A stretch of 49,640 nt of DNA, from contig JAURHQ010000008.1 of assembly GCA_030833185.1 (NCBI GenBank), positions 1 through 49,640 of the forward strand, read 5' to 3'. The stretch comes from Gammaproteobacteria bacterium (GTDB taxonomy: Bacteria > Pseudomonadota > Gammaproteobacteria > Ga0077536). The notes beneath the pieces were generated by a model that had not been told where the DNA came from, made no database searches, and worked only from the letters and a program-made list of their open reading frames with translations. The position numbers were made by a program, and so were the translations under genes. The first letter of the stretch is position 1; each line of letters begins with the position of its first letter. Positions 28,689 to 38,242 of the stretch are shown here, piece by piece.

Positions 28689-29186
28689 ATGACCCTCGAT
28701 TCAATAGATTTGCGGATACTGCGTGAGCTGCAGGCCGACGCCGGCTTGTCCAATGTCGAGCTCGCCCGCCGGGTGCATCTGTCGCCCTCACCCTGTCTGG
28801 CGCGGGTCAAGGCGCTGGAAGAGAGCGGGCTGATTCGCCAGTACGTGGCCTTGCTCGACCCGGCGATGCTGGGCCTGCTCTTGAACGTGTTTATTTTCAT
28901 CAGCCTCAAACAGCAGACCCGCGCGTCGCTGGAAGCTTTTGAAGCGCGGGTCTGCGCGCGGGACGAGGTGATGGAGTGCTATCTCATGACCGGCGATGCG
29001 GACTACCTGATCCGCGTCGCGGTGCCGGACATCGGGGCGCTGGAGCGCTTCATCATCGAGGAACTCTCGCCGATGCCGGAGGTAGAGAAAATCCGCTCGA
29101 GCTTTGCGCTCAAGCAGGTGCGCTATAAAACCGCCTTGCCCTTGCAGAAAGCCCAGCCTGCCGGCAAGGGGCGCAAGGCCCGCTAG
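28689..29186 (+). CDS. Lrp/AsnC family transcriptional regulator
   Basis: [56 protein letters not shown]; alternative start at 28674. Confidence 0.94.
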   Translation: MTLDSIDLRILRELQADAGLSNVELARRVHLSPSPCLARVKALEESGLIRQYVALLDPAMLGLLLNVFIFISLKQQTRASLEAFEARVCARDEVMECYLMTGDADYLIRVAVPDIGALERFIIEELSPMPEVEKIRSSFALKQVRYKTALPLQKAQPAGKGRKAR

Positions 29187-30412
29187 TCGAGCAGGCGCTC
29201 GTTCAGCAGACGCGCTCGCCAGTCGGCGATCCAGCCCGGGATTGCCTCCGCCGGCATTGGCCGGGCCACAAAATAGCCCTGCGCGACGTGGCAGCCGCTG
29301 GCGCGCACGAAGTCCCAGTCCTCGCGCGTTTCCACCCCTTCGGCTACCGCTTCCATTTTCAGATGTCGGGCCAGATCGAGACTCGCGCGAAAGAAGGACG
29401 CCAGCCGCTCGTTGCGCCAGGCGTTGTGGACGAATCCGGCGTCAATTTTCAATTCGTCAAACAGCAGATCGCGCAATACGACCAGCGAAGAATGGCCGGT
29501 ACCGAAGTCGTCGATCGACAAGCGGAAGCGCTTGAGATGCAGCCGCGCCAGCACGTCCAACACGGTGGCGAGATCGAGCATCAAACGGCTTTCGGTCACT
29601 TCCAGCACCAGCATGGCGGGGTCGGCTCCGGCAGCCAGCGCCTCGTTGATGATGATGTCGGCGCTGTTGACCTCGGCGAGATTCTCCATCGACAGATTAA
29701 CCGCCACTTTCAGCGACAGCCCGGCCAGTTGCCATGCCCGGGTCTGCCGTGCGGCCTCGCCGTACACACAATGGGTTAGCGCGTTGATGAGTCCGTGTTC
29801 TTCTGCGATGCCAACAAAAAATGCCGGCGCAACGAGACCGTCTTCGGGATGTTGCCAGCGCACCAGGGTTTCCACGCCAACCACGTCGCCGCTGGTCGTC
29901 AGCACTTTGGGCTGATAGAAGTTTCGCAGTTCGCCCTGCGCGATGGCCGCGGCGACGCGGGTCGGCGAGTAGCGCGGCGACGCGCCTGCCGGGCCGTCCC
30001 GTCGGGTGCGGGCGGCGAGGTCCCGGCATTGCTCCAGCAAGGGCGAGAGCAGTTCCGGCCGGGGTGGCTTGCGGAGGGCGCCGGCCACGTTCAGCCCGCG
30101 CACGCTGGCGAGCATCGAGGTGGCGCGCACCATCGCCTCGTCTTCGCCGCTGACCAGCACGATGCCGCCGCTGAACCCGCGCTCGGCGAGCAGACGCACG
30201 AAGGCCACGCCGTCGATGCCTGGCATGTTGATGTCGAGCAGGATTGCCTGCGGCGTCACTTCCCCCGCGGCCAGCGCGGCCAAAGCCGCTTCGCCCTGCT
30301 CGTAGCAGACGACGTCCGCGTAGCCGAGACGCCGCAACATCCCGCGCATCAGCTTCAACAGGAAGGGCTCGTCGTCAATGATGAGAATCTGCATCAGGAC
30401 GCTATCGGCCAT
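29183..30412 (-). CDS. Response regulator with receiver and EAL domains
   Basis: [14 protein letters not shown]...[15 protein letters not shown]-domain [46 protein letters not shown]. Confidence 0.93.
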   Translation of the reverse strand: MADSVLMQILIIDDEPFLLKLMRGMLRRLGYADVVCYEQGEAALAALAAGEVTPQAILLDINMPGIDGVAFVRLLAERGFSGGIVLVSGEDEAMVRATSMLASVRGLNVAGALRKPPRPELLSPLLEQCRDLAARTRRDGPAGASPRYSPTRVAAAIAQGELRNFYQPKVLTTSGDVVGVETLVRWQHPEDGLVAPAFFVGIAEEHGLINALTHCVYGEAARQTRAWQLAGLSLKVAVNLSMENLAEVNSADIIINEALAAGADPAMLVLEVTESRLMLDLATVLDVLARLHLKRFRLSIDDFGTGHSSLVVLRDLLFDELKIDAGFVHNAWRNERLASFFRASLDLARHLKMEAVAEGVETREDWDFVRASGCHVAQGYFVARPMPAEAIPGWIADWRARLLNERLLD

Positions 30413-30425
30413 TGGCGGAGTCTCC

Positions 30426-33400
30426 TCAGCGGGCCCCGAGCGCGCGGTCGAGTTCGGCCTCGACGGTGGCGAGTTCGCCGAGCAGGCCCGCCAGCAGCGG
30501 CCCTGCCTTGGCTTCGTCTCCGGCTTTAGCCGCCTGTTCGAGCGCTTCGCAAGCCGCACCCAGCGCCAGCGCGCCAATGCTCCGCGCGGCAGATTTGAAG
30601 CGGTGGGCGGCGCGTCCGAGTTCGGCCAGCTGCCCGGCCGCTGACAGCGCGCGCAAGGTCTCGCCGGTGGCCGGCGTGGAATGGCGGAAGTCGGTCAGTA
30701 ATTCGTTGAGAGTGTCCGGGTCGTCGCCGACCAGACCGCGCAGCACAGCGAGATCCAGATGCACGGCGCTGTCGCTGGGCGGGCTGCTCGCGGCGGCCGA
30801 CGGGCTGGGCAAGGCCGGCAGCCATTGCTCGAGCAGGCGTTGCAGTTCGGGCAAGGGCACGGGCTTGGTCGCGTAGCCGTCCATGCCGACGCTCAGACAG
30901 TGCGCGGCTTCGTCCTTCAGGACATTGGCGGTCAGCGCGACGATCGGCGTACGGGGGCGCCCGAGGCGGACTTCCTCGGCCCTGATGGCGGAGGTGAACT
31001 GATAGCCGTCGACCTCCGGCATATGCAGATCCGTCAGCACCAGCGGGTAGCGCGTCTGTTGCCACATCTGCAGCGCTTCGCGGCCATTGACGGCGACATC
31101 GGCCGCGCAGCCCAGCAGCCCCAGCTGACGCCGGATGACGGTCTGGTTGATTTCGTTGTCTTCGGCGACCAGCACCAAGCGGCCCAGCGCCAGCGCCTCT
31201 GCCCGGGAGAGCAGGGTCTGATGTCCGGTACCGGCGTTCAGCGTCAGGGCCGGCGACTCAGGCAGCAGGCCGCTCAGGCGCGCGACCAGGCTCGTCAGCT
31301 TGCGGCGGGTAATGACGTTCCCGTCGACCAGCATGAGGCCCTCGGCGGCCCGCCGCGGCAGCCGCCGATGCCCGTGTTCCAGCACCAGCATGCGGGTGCC
31401 GGTCGGCACCGCGAGCCTGGCGGCAGCGAGCAGCGTGGCCTCCGGGAGTTCGTTGTTGGCGTTTACCACCACCCACAAATGGGCATCGCGAAGCTGCAGC
31501 GCCTGCTCGATGTCGGGGACCTGTCGCAGCTGGCCGCCGGCCTGCGCGAGATAGGCCACGTAGCGCGCGGTCACCGCGTCGCCCGGCCCGACGACCAGAC
31601 AATCGAGGCCGCTGAGCGGCGGCTCCGTCAAACGCTCAATGAGCGTAAAGGGCAAGCCGACGACAAACACGCTGCCGACGTCCGGCGTGCTTTCGACCGA
31701 CAGCTGACCGCCCATCAGGTCGACCAGCCGCTTGACGATCGCCAGCCCAAGGCCGGTACCGCCATAGCGGCGGGTGGTCGAGGCGTCAGCCTGCTCGAAG
31801 GAATTGAACAGGCGGGCAAACGCTTCGGGGTGCATGCCGATGCCGTTGTCGCGGACGCTGAAGTTGACCCAGCAACCTTGGTCTTCGGTACGCGCCACCG
31901 TAATCTCCACATCAACCTGGCCGGGACGTGGCAGCTGGCTGGAGAACTTGATCGCGTTGCTGATCAGGTTGTTCAGCACCTGACGCAGACGCAGATAGTC
32001 GCCCTGCAGCAGTTCGGGCAGGGCCGGATCCAGCGTCAGGTTGAGGTCGACGCGCTTCCGACGCGCGAAGTGGTCCATCAGCGTCAGCACCTGCTCCAGC
32101 TGGTCGTCGAGGACAAATTCCTCTGACACCACGTCCAGCTTGCCGGCTTCGATCTTCGAGAAGTCGAGCACGTCGTTGATGATGCCGAGCAGCGCCTGCG
32201 CGGAGTCGCGCACCACGCCCAGCATTTCCATTTGATCGGACTGCAGGCTGGTCTGGGCGAGCACATCCAGCATACCGATCACGCCGTTCATGGGCGTACG
32301 GATTTCGTGGCTCATCGCGGCCAGGAAGGCGGACTTCGCCGCATTCGCGGCATCGGCAGCCTCCCGCGCGCTCTGCAGTTCGCGGGTGCGGTCGCTGACC
32401 AGCGTTTCCAGATGATGGCGATGCTGGCTCAGTTCTGCCTCCACCAGTTTGCGCTCGGTGATGTCACGCACCACGCTGACGTACATCGGCTTGCTGTCAA
32501 CCACGAAGCTCGCGATGCGGTTATCCATCGCAAAGCGGCTGCGGTCGCGGCGCAGCCCGGTGAGTTCGACCGCGCTGCCGTAAGTCGAACCGTGGTGCTC
32601 TTCCAGCACCTTGCGCAGCCGTTGCCGGCTGTCGGACTGTGGGTCCAGCAACAGGCTGTAGTGCTCGCCCAGCACCTGCGCTGCGCTGTGCAGGAAGATG
32701 GCCTCGGCGGCCTTGCTGAAGAGCGTGATCCGCCCCTGATCGTCGGTGACCAGCACGCCGTCGTGCATGTTGTCGAGGACGGCCCGCAGGTGTTCGGTCT
32801 GTCCCGAGAGCTCGCGCAGTTGGCGCGCAATCTGCGCGGTCATCTCGTTGAAGGCGTTTGCCAGGTTGCGGACTTCGGTCGACCCTGCCGCCGCCTCGAT
32901 GGGCTCGAAGTGTCCCGCTTTGACCGCCGCCGCGGAACGCGCGATCCGGTCCAGCGGTTCCACGATATGTCGACGGCTGAGCAGCAGGGCCAGGCCGGTG
33001 ACCATGATCATCATCAGAATGTCGGGCAGCCGCTCAAGGAAGGCGTGGCGGGTCGCTTCGCGCAGACCCGGCCCAAGGTCGTAGCGTAAATACACCGCGC
33101 CGCGTTCATCGGCCCGGAGTTCGTGCGAGTCCGGCGGCGGCTGATAGGCGCCAACAAAGCGGAGCGCCAAGGCCTCTTCGACATCGGTCGCCACCTGCGC
33201 CAGACGGCGAGCGAGCGCCTGTTCCAGCAGCGCCCGGCCGGTGGCGCTTTCGAGCTCAGGATAGGGGTGTCCGATAAGCGCCCGGTTGTTGGCAAACAGG
33301 ACGGCGCCTGCCCCGTCAACGACCACTGCCTCGATCAGCGAAGGCTCTGAACTGATGAGCGAGAGTTCCTCGCGCACCAGACGGGGGTCACTGACCGCAT

Positions 33401-33590
33401 AGCGCTCGGCGTAGCGGATCAGCCGGGCCCCGACCTGACGCGCCATCCGCTCGGTCTGTCTGATGGCCTCGTGACGGTAGTCCTGCCGGGCGATGCTGAT
33501 AGACATCAGCGCCACCACGATCCATAGCACGAAGAGCAGCGCCGGGCCGGCGAAGCGTAGCGAGCCGAGTCGCCGGAAATCGAGCCGCAT
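30426..33590 (-). CDS. Hybrid sensor histidine kinase (TM, HAMP, PAS, HisKA/HATPase, REC, Hpt)
   Basis: 1054 aa; FLAAMSHEIRTPMNGVIGML, DNGIGMHPEAFARLFNSFEQAD, VLVAEDNEINQTVIRRQL...LTDLHMPEVDG, AHRFKSAARSIGA. Confidence 0.95.
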   Translation of the reverse strand: MRLDFRRLGSLRFAGPALLFVLWIVVALMSISIARQDYRHEAIRQTERMARQVGARLIRYAERYAVSDPRLVREELSLISSEPSLIEAVVVDGAGAVLFANNRALIGHPYPELESATGRALLEQALARRLAQVATDVEEALALRFVGAYQPPPDSHELRADERGAVYLRYDLGPGLREATRHAFLERLPDILMMIMVTGLALLLSRRHIVEPLDRIARSAAAVKAGHFEPIEAAAGSTEVRNLANAFNEMTAQIARQLRELSGQTEHLRAVLDNMHDGVLVTDDQGRITLFSKAAEAIFLHSAAQVLGEHYSLLLDPQSDSRQRLRKVLEEHHGSTYGSAVELTGLRRDRSRFAMDNRIASFVVDSKPMYVSVVRDITERKLVEAELSQHRHHLETLVSDRTRELQSAREAADAANAAKSAFLAAMSHEIRTPMNGVIGMLDVLAQTSLQSDQMEMLGVVRDSAQALLGIINDVLDFSKIEAGKLDVVSEEFVLDDQLEQVLTLMDHFARRKRVDLNLTLDPALPELLQGDYLRLRQVLNNLISNAIKFSSQLPRPGQVDVEITVARTEDQGCWVNFSVRDNGIGMHPEAFARLFNSFEQADASTTRRYGGTGLGLAIVKRLVDLMGGQLSVESTPDVGSVFVVGLPFTLIERLTEPPLSGLDCLVVGPGDAVTARYVAYLAQAGGQLRQVPDIEQALQLRDAHLWVVVNANNELPEATLLAAARLAVPTGTRMLVLEHGHRRLPRRAAEGLMLVDGNVITRRKLTSLVARLSGLLPESPALTLNAGTGHQTLLSRAEALALGRLVLVAEDNEINQTVIRRQLGLLGCAADVAVNGREALQMWQQTRYPLVLTDLHMPEVDGYQFTSAIRAEEVRLGRPRTPIVALTANVLKDEAAHCLSVGMDGYATKPVPLPELQRLLEQWLPALPSPSAAASSPPSDSAVHLDLAVLRGLVGDDPDTLNELLTDFRHSTPATGETLRALSAAGQLAELGRAAHRFKSAARSIGALALGAACEALEQAAKAGDEAKAGPLLAGLLGELATVEAELDRALGAR

Positions 33591-34567
33591 CAGCCGGTGG
33601 CCGCCGGCAGAAAGCGCGACACGGCGAGGCCCTTCACGTCAAGCGTGGCGTCCAGCAGGCGCGCGTCGAGCATGATGTCGCGGACGATAGCCGCTGACTG
33701 TTCAAGCCGCGGGGACGTGCCCTCCAGCCACAGCCGGTTGGCCGCCAGATCCGGCAGGTCGATGCCCTCATAGGCGGCGGGTAAAACGTCGGGCGTGATT
33801 TCAAGGCCGGCGGCGAGCAGCGGCGTCACCGCGGCGACGTCCTGCTTGAAGCGCGCGCGGGCGGCGAAGAAGGCTTTGACCAGTTCGTGGAGGGCAAGCG
33901 GATTTTGCGCCAGCGCGCGCTCGGTGACGGCGAGGCAGTCAAGGATCTGGCCGCCCATGCTCGCGCTGTCGAAGACCCGGACGCCGCCCAGTGTTTCCAA
34001 CTGAGGAACCACCGGGTTGAAGCTGACGACCGCATCGACTTTGCCTGATTGGTACAGGCCGAGATGCTCGTCCACCGTGGCGTAAATCAGCGTGACATCG
34101 GCTGGCGTCAGACCCATCTGGCGCAGGAAGGTATGCAACATCATGGCGCCGACCGCGGTTTTCTCCACGCAAATGCGCTTGCCCCGCAGGGCGCCGGGCG
34201 AGGTCAGTTCGGGGCGCGCAATGACCGCATCGGCTCCCAGCGACTGGTCTATGACCGTCACCACCGCGAGTTTCACCCCGTTAGCGCTGGCGGTAAGGAC
34301 TTCGTCCAGCGTCAGTCCGGCGGCGTCGATCAGATCGCCGGCCAGGGCCTGCATGACCACGGTGGCGGACGGCATTCTGATCATCCGGATGCGTCGGCTA
34401 TCCAGCAGTTTCAGGCTTTCGGCCAGATACATCAGTTCGTAGCCCGGCCACAGATTGGAGCCCACCCGCAGCAAGGGCTCCTCATGGCCGCAGGCGCCCA
34501 GCAGGCCGACGCTCGCGCTTCCGGCGACGGCCTGCAAAAAGCGACGACGGGTGAGGGCAGCGGGCAT
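33590..34567 (-). CDS. ABC-type substrate-binding protein (SsuA/THI5-like), Tat-type lipoprotein signal
   Basis: MPAALTRRRFLQAVAGSASVGLLGAC (RR motif and lipobox); LRVGSNLWPGYELMYLAESLKLLD. Confidence 0.85.
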   Translation of the reverse strand: MPAALTRRRFLQAVAGSASVGLLGACGHEEPLLRVGSNLWPGYELMYLAESLKLLDSRRIRMIRMPSATVVMQALAGDLIDAAGLTLDEVLTASANGVKLAVVTVIDQSLGADAVIARPELTSPGALRGKRICVEKTAVGAMMLHTFLRQMGLTPADVTLIYATVDEHLGLYQSGKVDAVVSFNPVVPQLETLGGVRVFDSASMGGQILDCLAVTERALAQNPLALHELVKAFFAARARFKQDVAAVTPLLAAGLEITPDVLPAAYEGIDLPDLAANRLWLEGTSPRLEQSAAIVRDIMLDARLLDATLDVKGLAVSRFLPAATG

Positions 34568-34726
34568 CGGGGTGTCTCCACGGGCGTGAACCAAAGTGTG
34601 AATGGTGCAGTCGGCCGCGCCAATGCGCCAGCGCGGGCCGGGTCAGGGCGGGGACGGCGTGCTGTTCAGCGCCTGCCCGATCGGCCCACAATGCGCGCAT
34701 CTGCAATCTTGAGAGGATGCCGTCTG

Positions 34727-35935
34727 ATGAGCCTGCACGAGCCCCTTGCCCTGCACGCCGCTGCGCTGGAAGAGTCGCCGCTGGTCGCCCGCGCGCGCGA
34801 ATTGTTTCCGCTGATCCGGGCCAACGCTGCGGACACCGAGGCCGGTCGCCGTGTCGTCGACGCCAATATCGAGGCGCTGCGCGAGGCCGGCCTGTTGCGG
34901 GTCTCGACGCCGCGCCGCTTCGGAGGACATGAAGCCGGCTTGCGCACGGCGATAGCAGTATCGGGCGAAATTGCCCGCGCCTGTGGCTCCACGGGCTGGG
35001 TGACCGCGCTGACCAATATGTGCTCGTGGGTCATCGGGCTCTATCCGGAGCGGGTACAGCAGGAAGTGTTCGGCGCCAATCCGGACGCCCGGGTGGCGGC
35101 GGTCGTGGCGCCGCGATCCACGGCGCGCAAGGTCGAGGGCGGTTTTGTGGTCAGCGGCCGCTGGCCCTGGGCCTCGGGTTGTCTGCACGCGCAGTGGGCG
35201 ACGCTGGGCATCCCGGTGGTGGACGAGGCGGGCAATATGGTCGATCAGGGCCTCGCGCTGTTTCCCATGCAGGATTTATCGATCGACGACACCTGGCATT
35301 CCACCGGCATGCGCGGCAGCGGCAGCAATACGCTGGTTGCCAACGAGGTGTTTGTGCCGGCGTATCGCGTGATGTCGCTGACGCAGGCCATTGAGGGCAT
35401 TTATCCGACCGAGCACGGCGGCATTGAGCCGCTGTATCGCGCGTCCTTCATGCCGGTGCTGGTCATTATTCTGATTGGGCCGCCGCTGGGGCTGGCGCGC
35501 GCGGCGCTGGAGGCGGTCGCCGAGACGCTGCCGACGCGCGGCATTCAGTACACCACTTACGAGCGCCAGACCGACGCCCCGGTCACGCATATGCAGATGG
35601 CCGAGGCCGCGATGCTGATCGACGCCGCGCACATGCACGCCGGGCGCGCGGCCGACGACATTGACCGCGCCATGTACAGCGGTACGGCGCTCGATTTGGC
35701 GGCGCGGGCGCGCATCCGCATGGACTGCAGCCGCGCGGCCCATCTGTCCAAACAGGCGGTCGATACGCTGCTGCATGCCAGCGGCGGCTCGGCTTTCGCC
35801 GAGTCCAATCCCCTGCAGCGAATCTGGCGTGATGTGAACACCGCCGCCCTGCACGGCATTCTGACTCACAGCACCAATCTGGAAATGTACGGGCGCATTC
35901 TGCTGGGCTTGCCGCAGAACTCGCCTTTGATTTGA
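34727..35935 (+). CDS. Acyl-CoA dehydrogenase-like flavin-dependent monooxygenase (HsaA/HpaB-C2-like)
   Basis: ACGSTGWVTALTNMCSWVIGLYPERVQQEVF; GFVVSGRWPWASGCLHAQW; WHSTGMRGSGSNTL. Confidence 0.8.
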   Translation: MSLHEPLALHAAALEESPLVARARELFPLIRANAADTEAGRRVVDANIEALREAGLLRVSTPRRFGGHEAGLRTAIAVSGEIARACGSTGWVTALTNMCSWVIGLYPERVQQEVFGANPDARVAAVVAPRSTARKVEGGFVVSGRWPWASGCLHAQWATLGIPVVDEAGNMVDQGLALFPMQDLSIDDTWHSTGMRGSGSNTLVANEVFVPAYRVMSLTQAIEGIYPTEHGGIEPLYRASFMPVLVIILIGPPLGLARAALEAVAETLPTRGIQYTTYERQTDAPVTHMQMAEAAMLIDAAHMHAGRAADDIDRAMYSGTALDLAARARIRMDCSRAAHLSKQAVDTLLHASGGSAFAESNPLQRIWRDVNTAALHGILTHSTNLEMYGRILLGLPQNSPLI

Positions 35936-35972
35936 TCTTAGCCGGCGCGCCGCCGGGCAGGAGTTTTGACTG

Positions 35973-37169
35973 ATGAGTGGAGCATTGGAAGGCATCAAGG
36001 TCGTTGACCTGTCGCGCGTACTGGGCGGGCCTTACTGCGGCCAGATGCTGGCGGATCACGGCGCCGAAGTGATCAAGGTAGAGCCGCCGCAGGGCGACGA
36101 AACCCGCGGCTGGGGCCCGCCCTTTGATGCCGAAGGGATCTCGGCCTATTTCTCCGGCATCAACCGCAACAAGCGCACGATTGCGCTGGACTTGTCGGTT
36201 TCGGCAGGGCGCGAGGTGTTGCTCAAACTGCTGGCTGAGGCCGACGTGCTGATCGACAACTTCAAGACCGGCACCATGGAGAAGTGGGGCATTGGCTATG
36301 CCGACACGCTGTCGCAGCAGTTTCCGCGGCTGATTCACGCCCGGGTGTCCGGCTTTGGCGCCGACGGTCCGCTGGGCGGTTTCCCGGGCTACGACGCGAT
36401 GATTCAGGCCTCTACAGGTCTGGTCTCGGTCAACGGCTCGCCCGACAGCGGGCCGGTGCGCATCGGCGTGCCGGTGGTCGATCTTTCCACCGGCATGAAC
36501 GCCTGCATCGGCATTCTGATGGCGCTGTACGAACGCACGCGTTCCGGCAAGGGACAGTTCGTCGATGCGACTTTGTACGACAGCGCGATCGCGCTGCATC
36601 AGCCGCACGCGCCCAACTATTTCGTGGGCGGCGTGAAGCCAAAGCTCCATGGCAACAGTCACGGCAATCTCGCGCCCTATGCCAACTTTCCCACCAAGGG
36701 CCGCAACATCGTGATCGGCGCCGGTAACGACGGGCAGTTCCGCAAGCTATGTCAGCTGCTCGGCAAGCCCGAACTGGCGGACGACGCGCGCTTCAAGACC
36801 AATGCCGACCGCGTCGCCAACAAGCCCGCGCTGGAAGCCGAACTGCGCGAACTGACCAAGGACCGCGACGGCGAGCCGTTTTCGGTCGAGCTGATGGAAA
36901 ACGGCGTGCCCTCCGGCGCGGTGCTGGAAGTGCCCGACGTGATGGAACATCCGCACACCCGGCATCGCGGCATGGTGTGGGAGAAAGACGGCTGGCGAAA
37001 CGTCGGGAATCCCGTGAAATTGTCGCGTACGCCAGCCAGCCCGCGCAGCAAACCGAAGACTTTTGGGGCAGATACCGCTGCGGTGTTGGCGGAGCTTGGG
37101 TACTCGGCGGCCGAGGTTGAGGCCTTGGTGGCGAGCGGGGTGGCGCTGACGGCGGTCCGCAAGGGGTAG
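35973..37169 (+). CDS. CaiB/BaiF family III CoA-transferase
   Basis: 398 aa; IKVVDLSRVLGGPYCGQMLADHGAEVIKVEPPQGDETR; INRNKRTIALDL; GVPVVDLSTGMNACIG. Confidence 0.95.
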   Translation: MSGALEGIKVVDLSRVLGGPYCGQMLADHGAEVIKVEPPQGDETRGWGPPFDAEGISAYFSGINRNKRTIALDLSVSAGREVLLKLLAEADVLIDNFKTGTMEKWGIGYADTLSQQFPRLIHARVSGFGADGPLGGFPGYDAMIQASTGLVSVNGSPDSGPVRIGVPVVDLSTGMNACIGILMALYERTRSGKGQFVDATLYDSAIALHQPHAPNYFVGGVKPKLHGNSHGNLAPYANFPTKGRNIVIGAGNDGQFRKLCQLLGKPELADDARFKTNADRVANKPALEAELRELTKDRDGEPFSVELMENGVPSGAVLEVPDVMEHPHTRHRGMVWEKDGWRNVGNPVKLSRTPASPRSKPKTFGADTAAVLAELGYSAAEVEALVASGVALTAVRKG

Positions 37170-37381
37170 GTGGCTCGGGATAAATGAAGACGAGGGCGGT
37201 TCGCCGCTGACGCCCGCCGCGACAAGCCAGCTGCCCGAAGCAAGCAGCGCAGCGAGAAGCATGGCCCCGTGCCAGCGACTGGAGACGAGCGTATGTATCG
37301 ACAGAGCCCGTTCATTGTTTTTGGCATGCCGGGCGCGGCGACGACCCCGTCGGCGCCTCACGTGTTGAGTGGCCGGACCTG

Positions 37382-38242
37382 GTGACGAACATCGCTCACA
37401 AACGAATATTGCTGACCGGCGCAACAGGCTTTGTCGGCCGCCACGTGTTGCGCCAACTCCTCGTGCGCGGGGTTGCTGTGACGGTGGTAATCCGGTCGGG
37501 CACTGCAGCTCGTCTTGGCGAGTTCGCCGGGCTGGTCGAATTAATCAGCACCGACGACCTGTTTCAGGAAAGCGCCGTCTGGTGGCGAAGCGCCTGCGCA
37601 GGGATCGACACCGTGCTCCACCTGGCCTGGTACGCGAAGCCTGGCGAGTACCTTCAGTCGCCGCGCAATCTGGACTGCCTGCAAGGCACGCTCACGCTGG
37701 CGCGCGGGGCTGCAGATGCTGGTGTCAGGCGCTTTGTGGGCGTCGGCACCTGTTTTGAATATGACCTGGCCTACGGTCAGCCTGAAGGCTACTTGAGCAC
37801 CGATACGCCTCTGCGGCCGGCGACCCCCTATGCGGCCTGCAAGGTCGCTGCCTTTGTCACCCTGGCGCAATGGCTCGCGACCCAGTCGGTAGAGTTTCTC
37901 TGGGGGCGGCTGTTTTACCTTTATGGTGAGGGCGAGAATCCCCAGCGTCTGGTGCCCTACCTGCACGCGCAGCTGCGCGCCGGCGAACCCGTGGCGCTGA
38001 CCAGCGGTGCACAGGTTCGTGATTTTCTGGACGTCGGTGAGGCGGCCGAACAACTCGTGGCGGCGACGCTGGGGCGGGTTCAGGGGCCGCTGAATATCTG
38101 CTCAGGAGAGGGCATTACGGTGCGCGCGCTGGCTGAAGGTATCGCGGATAACTACAAGCGCCGTGACCTCCTGCGGTTTGGCGCCCGGCCAGACAACGGC
38201 TTCGATCCACCCTGTGTGGTCGGGGTGAGGGCGCCCGCGTGA
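37382..38242 (+). CDS. NAD-dependent epimerase/dehydratase (nucleotide-sugar SDR)
   Basis: GTG start; ILLTGATGFVGRHVLRQLL; GTCFEYD; TPYAACK; SGAQVRDFLDVGEAAEQLV. Confidence 0.88.
   Translation: MTNIAHKRILLTGATGFVGRHVLRQLLVRGVAVTVVIRSGTAARLGEFAGLVELISTDDLFQESAVWWRSACAGIDTVLHLAWYAKPGEYLQSPRNLDCLQGTLTLARGAADAGVRRFVGVGTCFEYDLAYGQPEGYLSTDTPLRPATPYAACKVAAFVTLAQWLATQSVEFLWGRLFYLYGEGENPQRLVPYLHAQLRAGEPVALTSGAQVRDFLDVGEAAEQLVAATLGRVQGPLNICSGEGITVRALAEGIADNYKRRDLLRFGARPDNGFDPPCVVGVRAPA

Noticed and set aside
29183-30412. Loss of EAL activity because the motif reads ETL
   Set aside because: The metal-binding Glu and other catalytic signatures (N, E, DD, E) are retained; ETL variants can be active.
30759-32126. 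455-aa plus-strand ORF
   Set aside because: Antisense shadow of the hybrid kinase.
36747-37424. Minus-strand ORF with a signal-peptide-like stretch (MLLAALLASGSWLVAAGVSG)
   Set aside because: Mostly antisense to the CoA-transferase; no domain support or RBS evidence.
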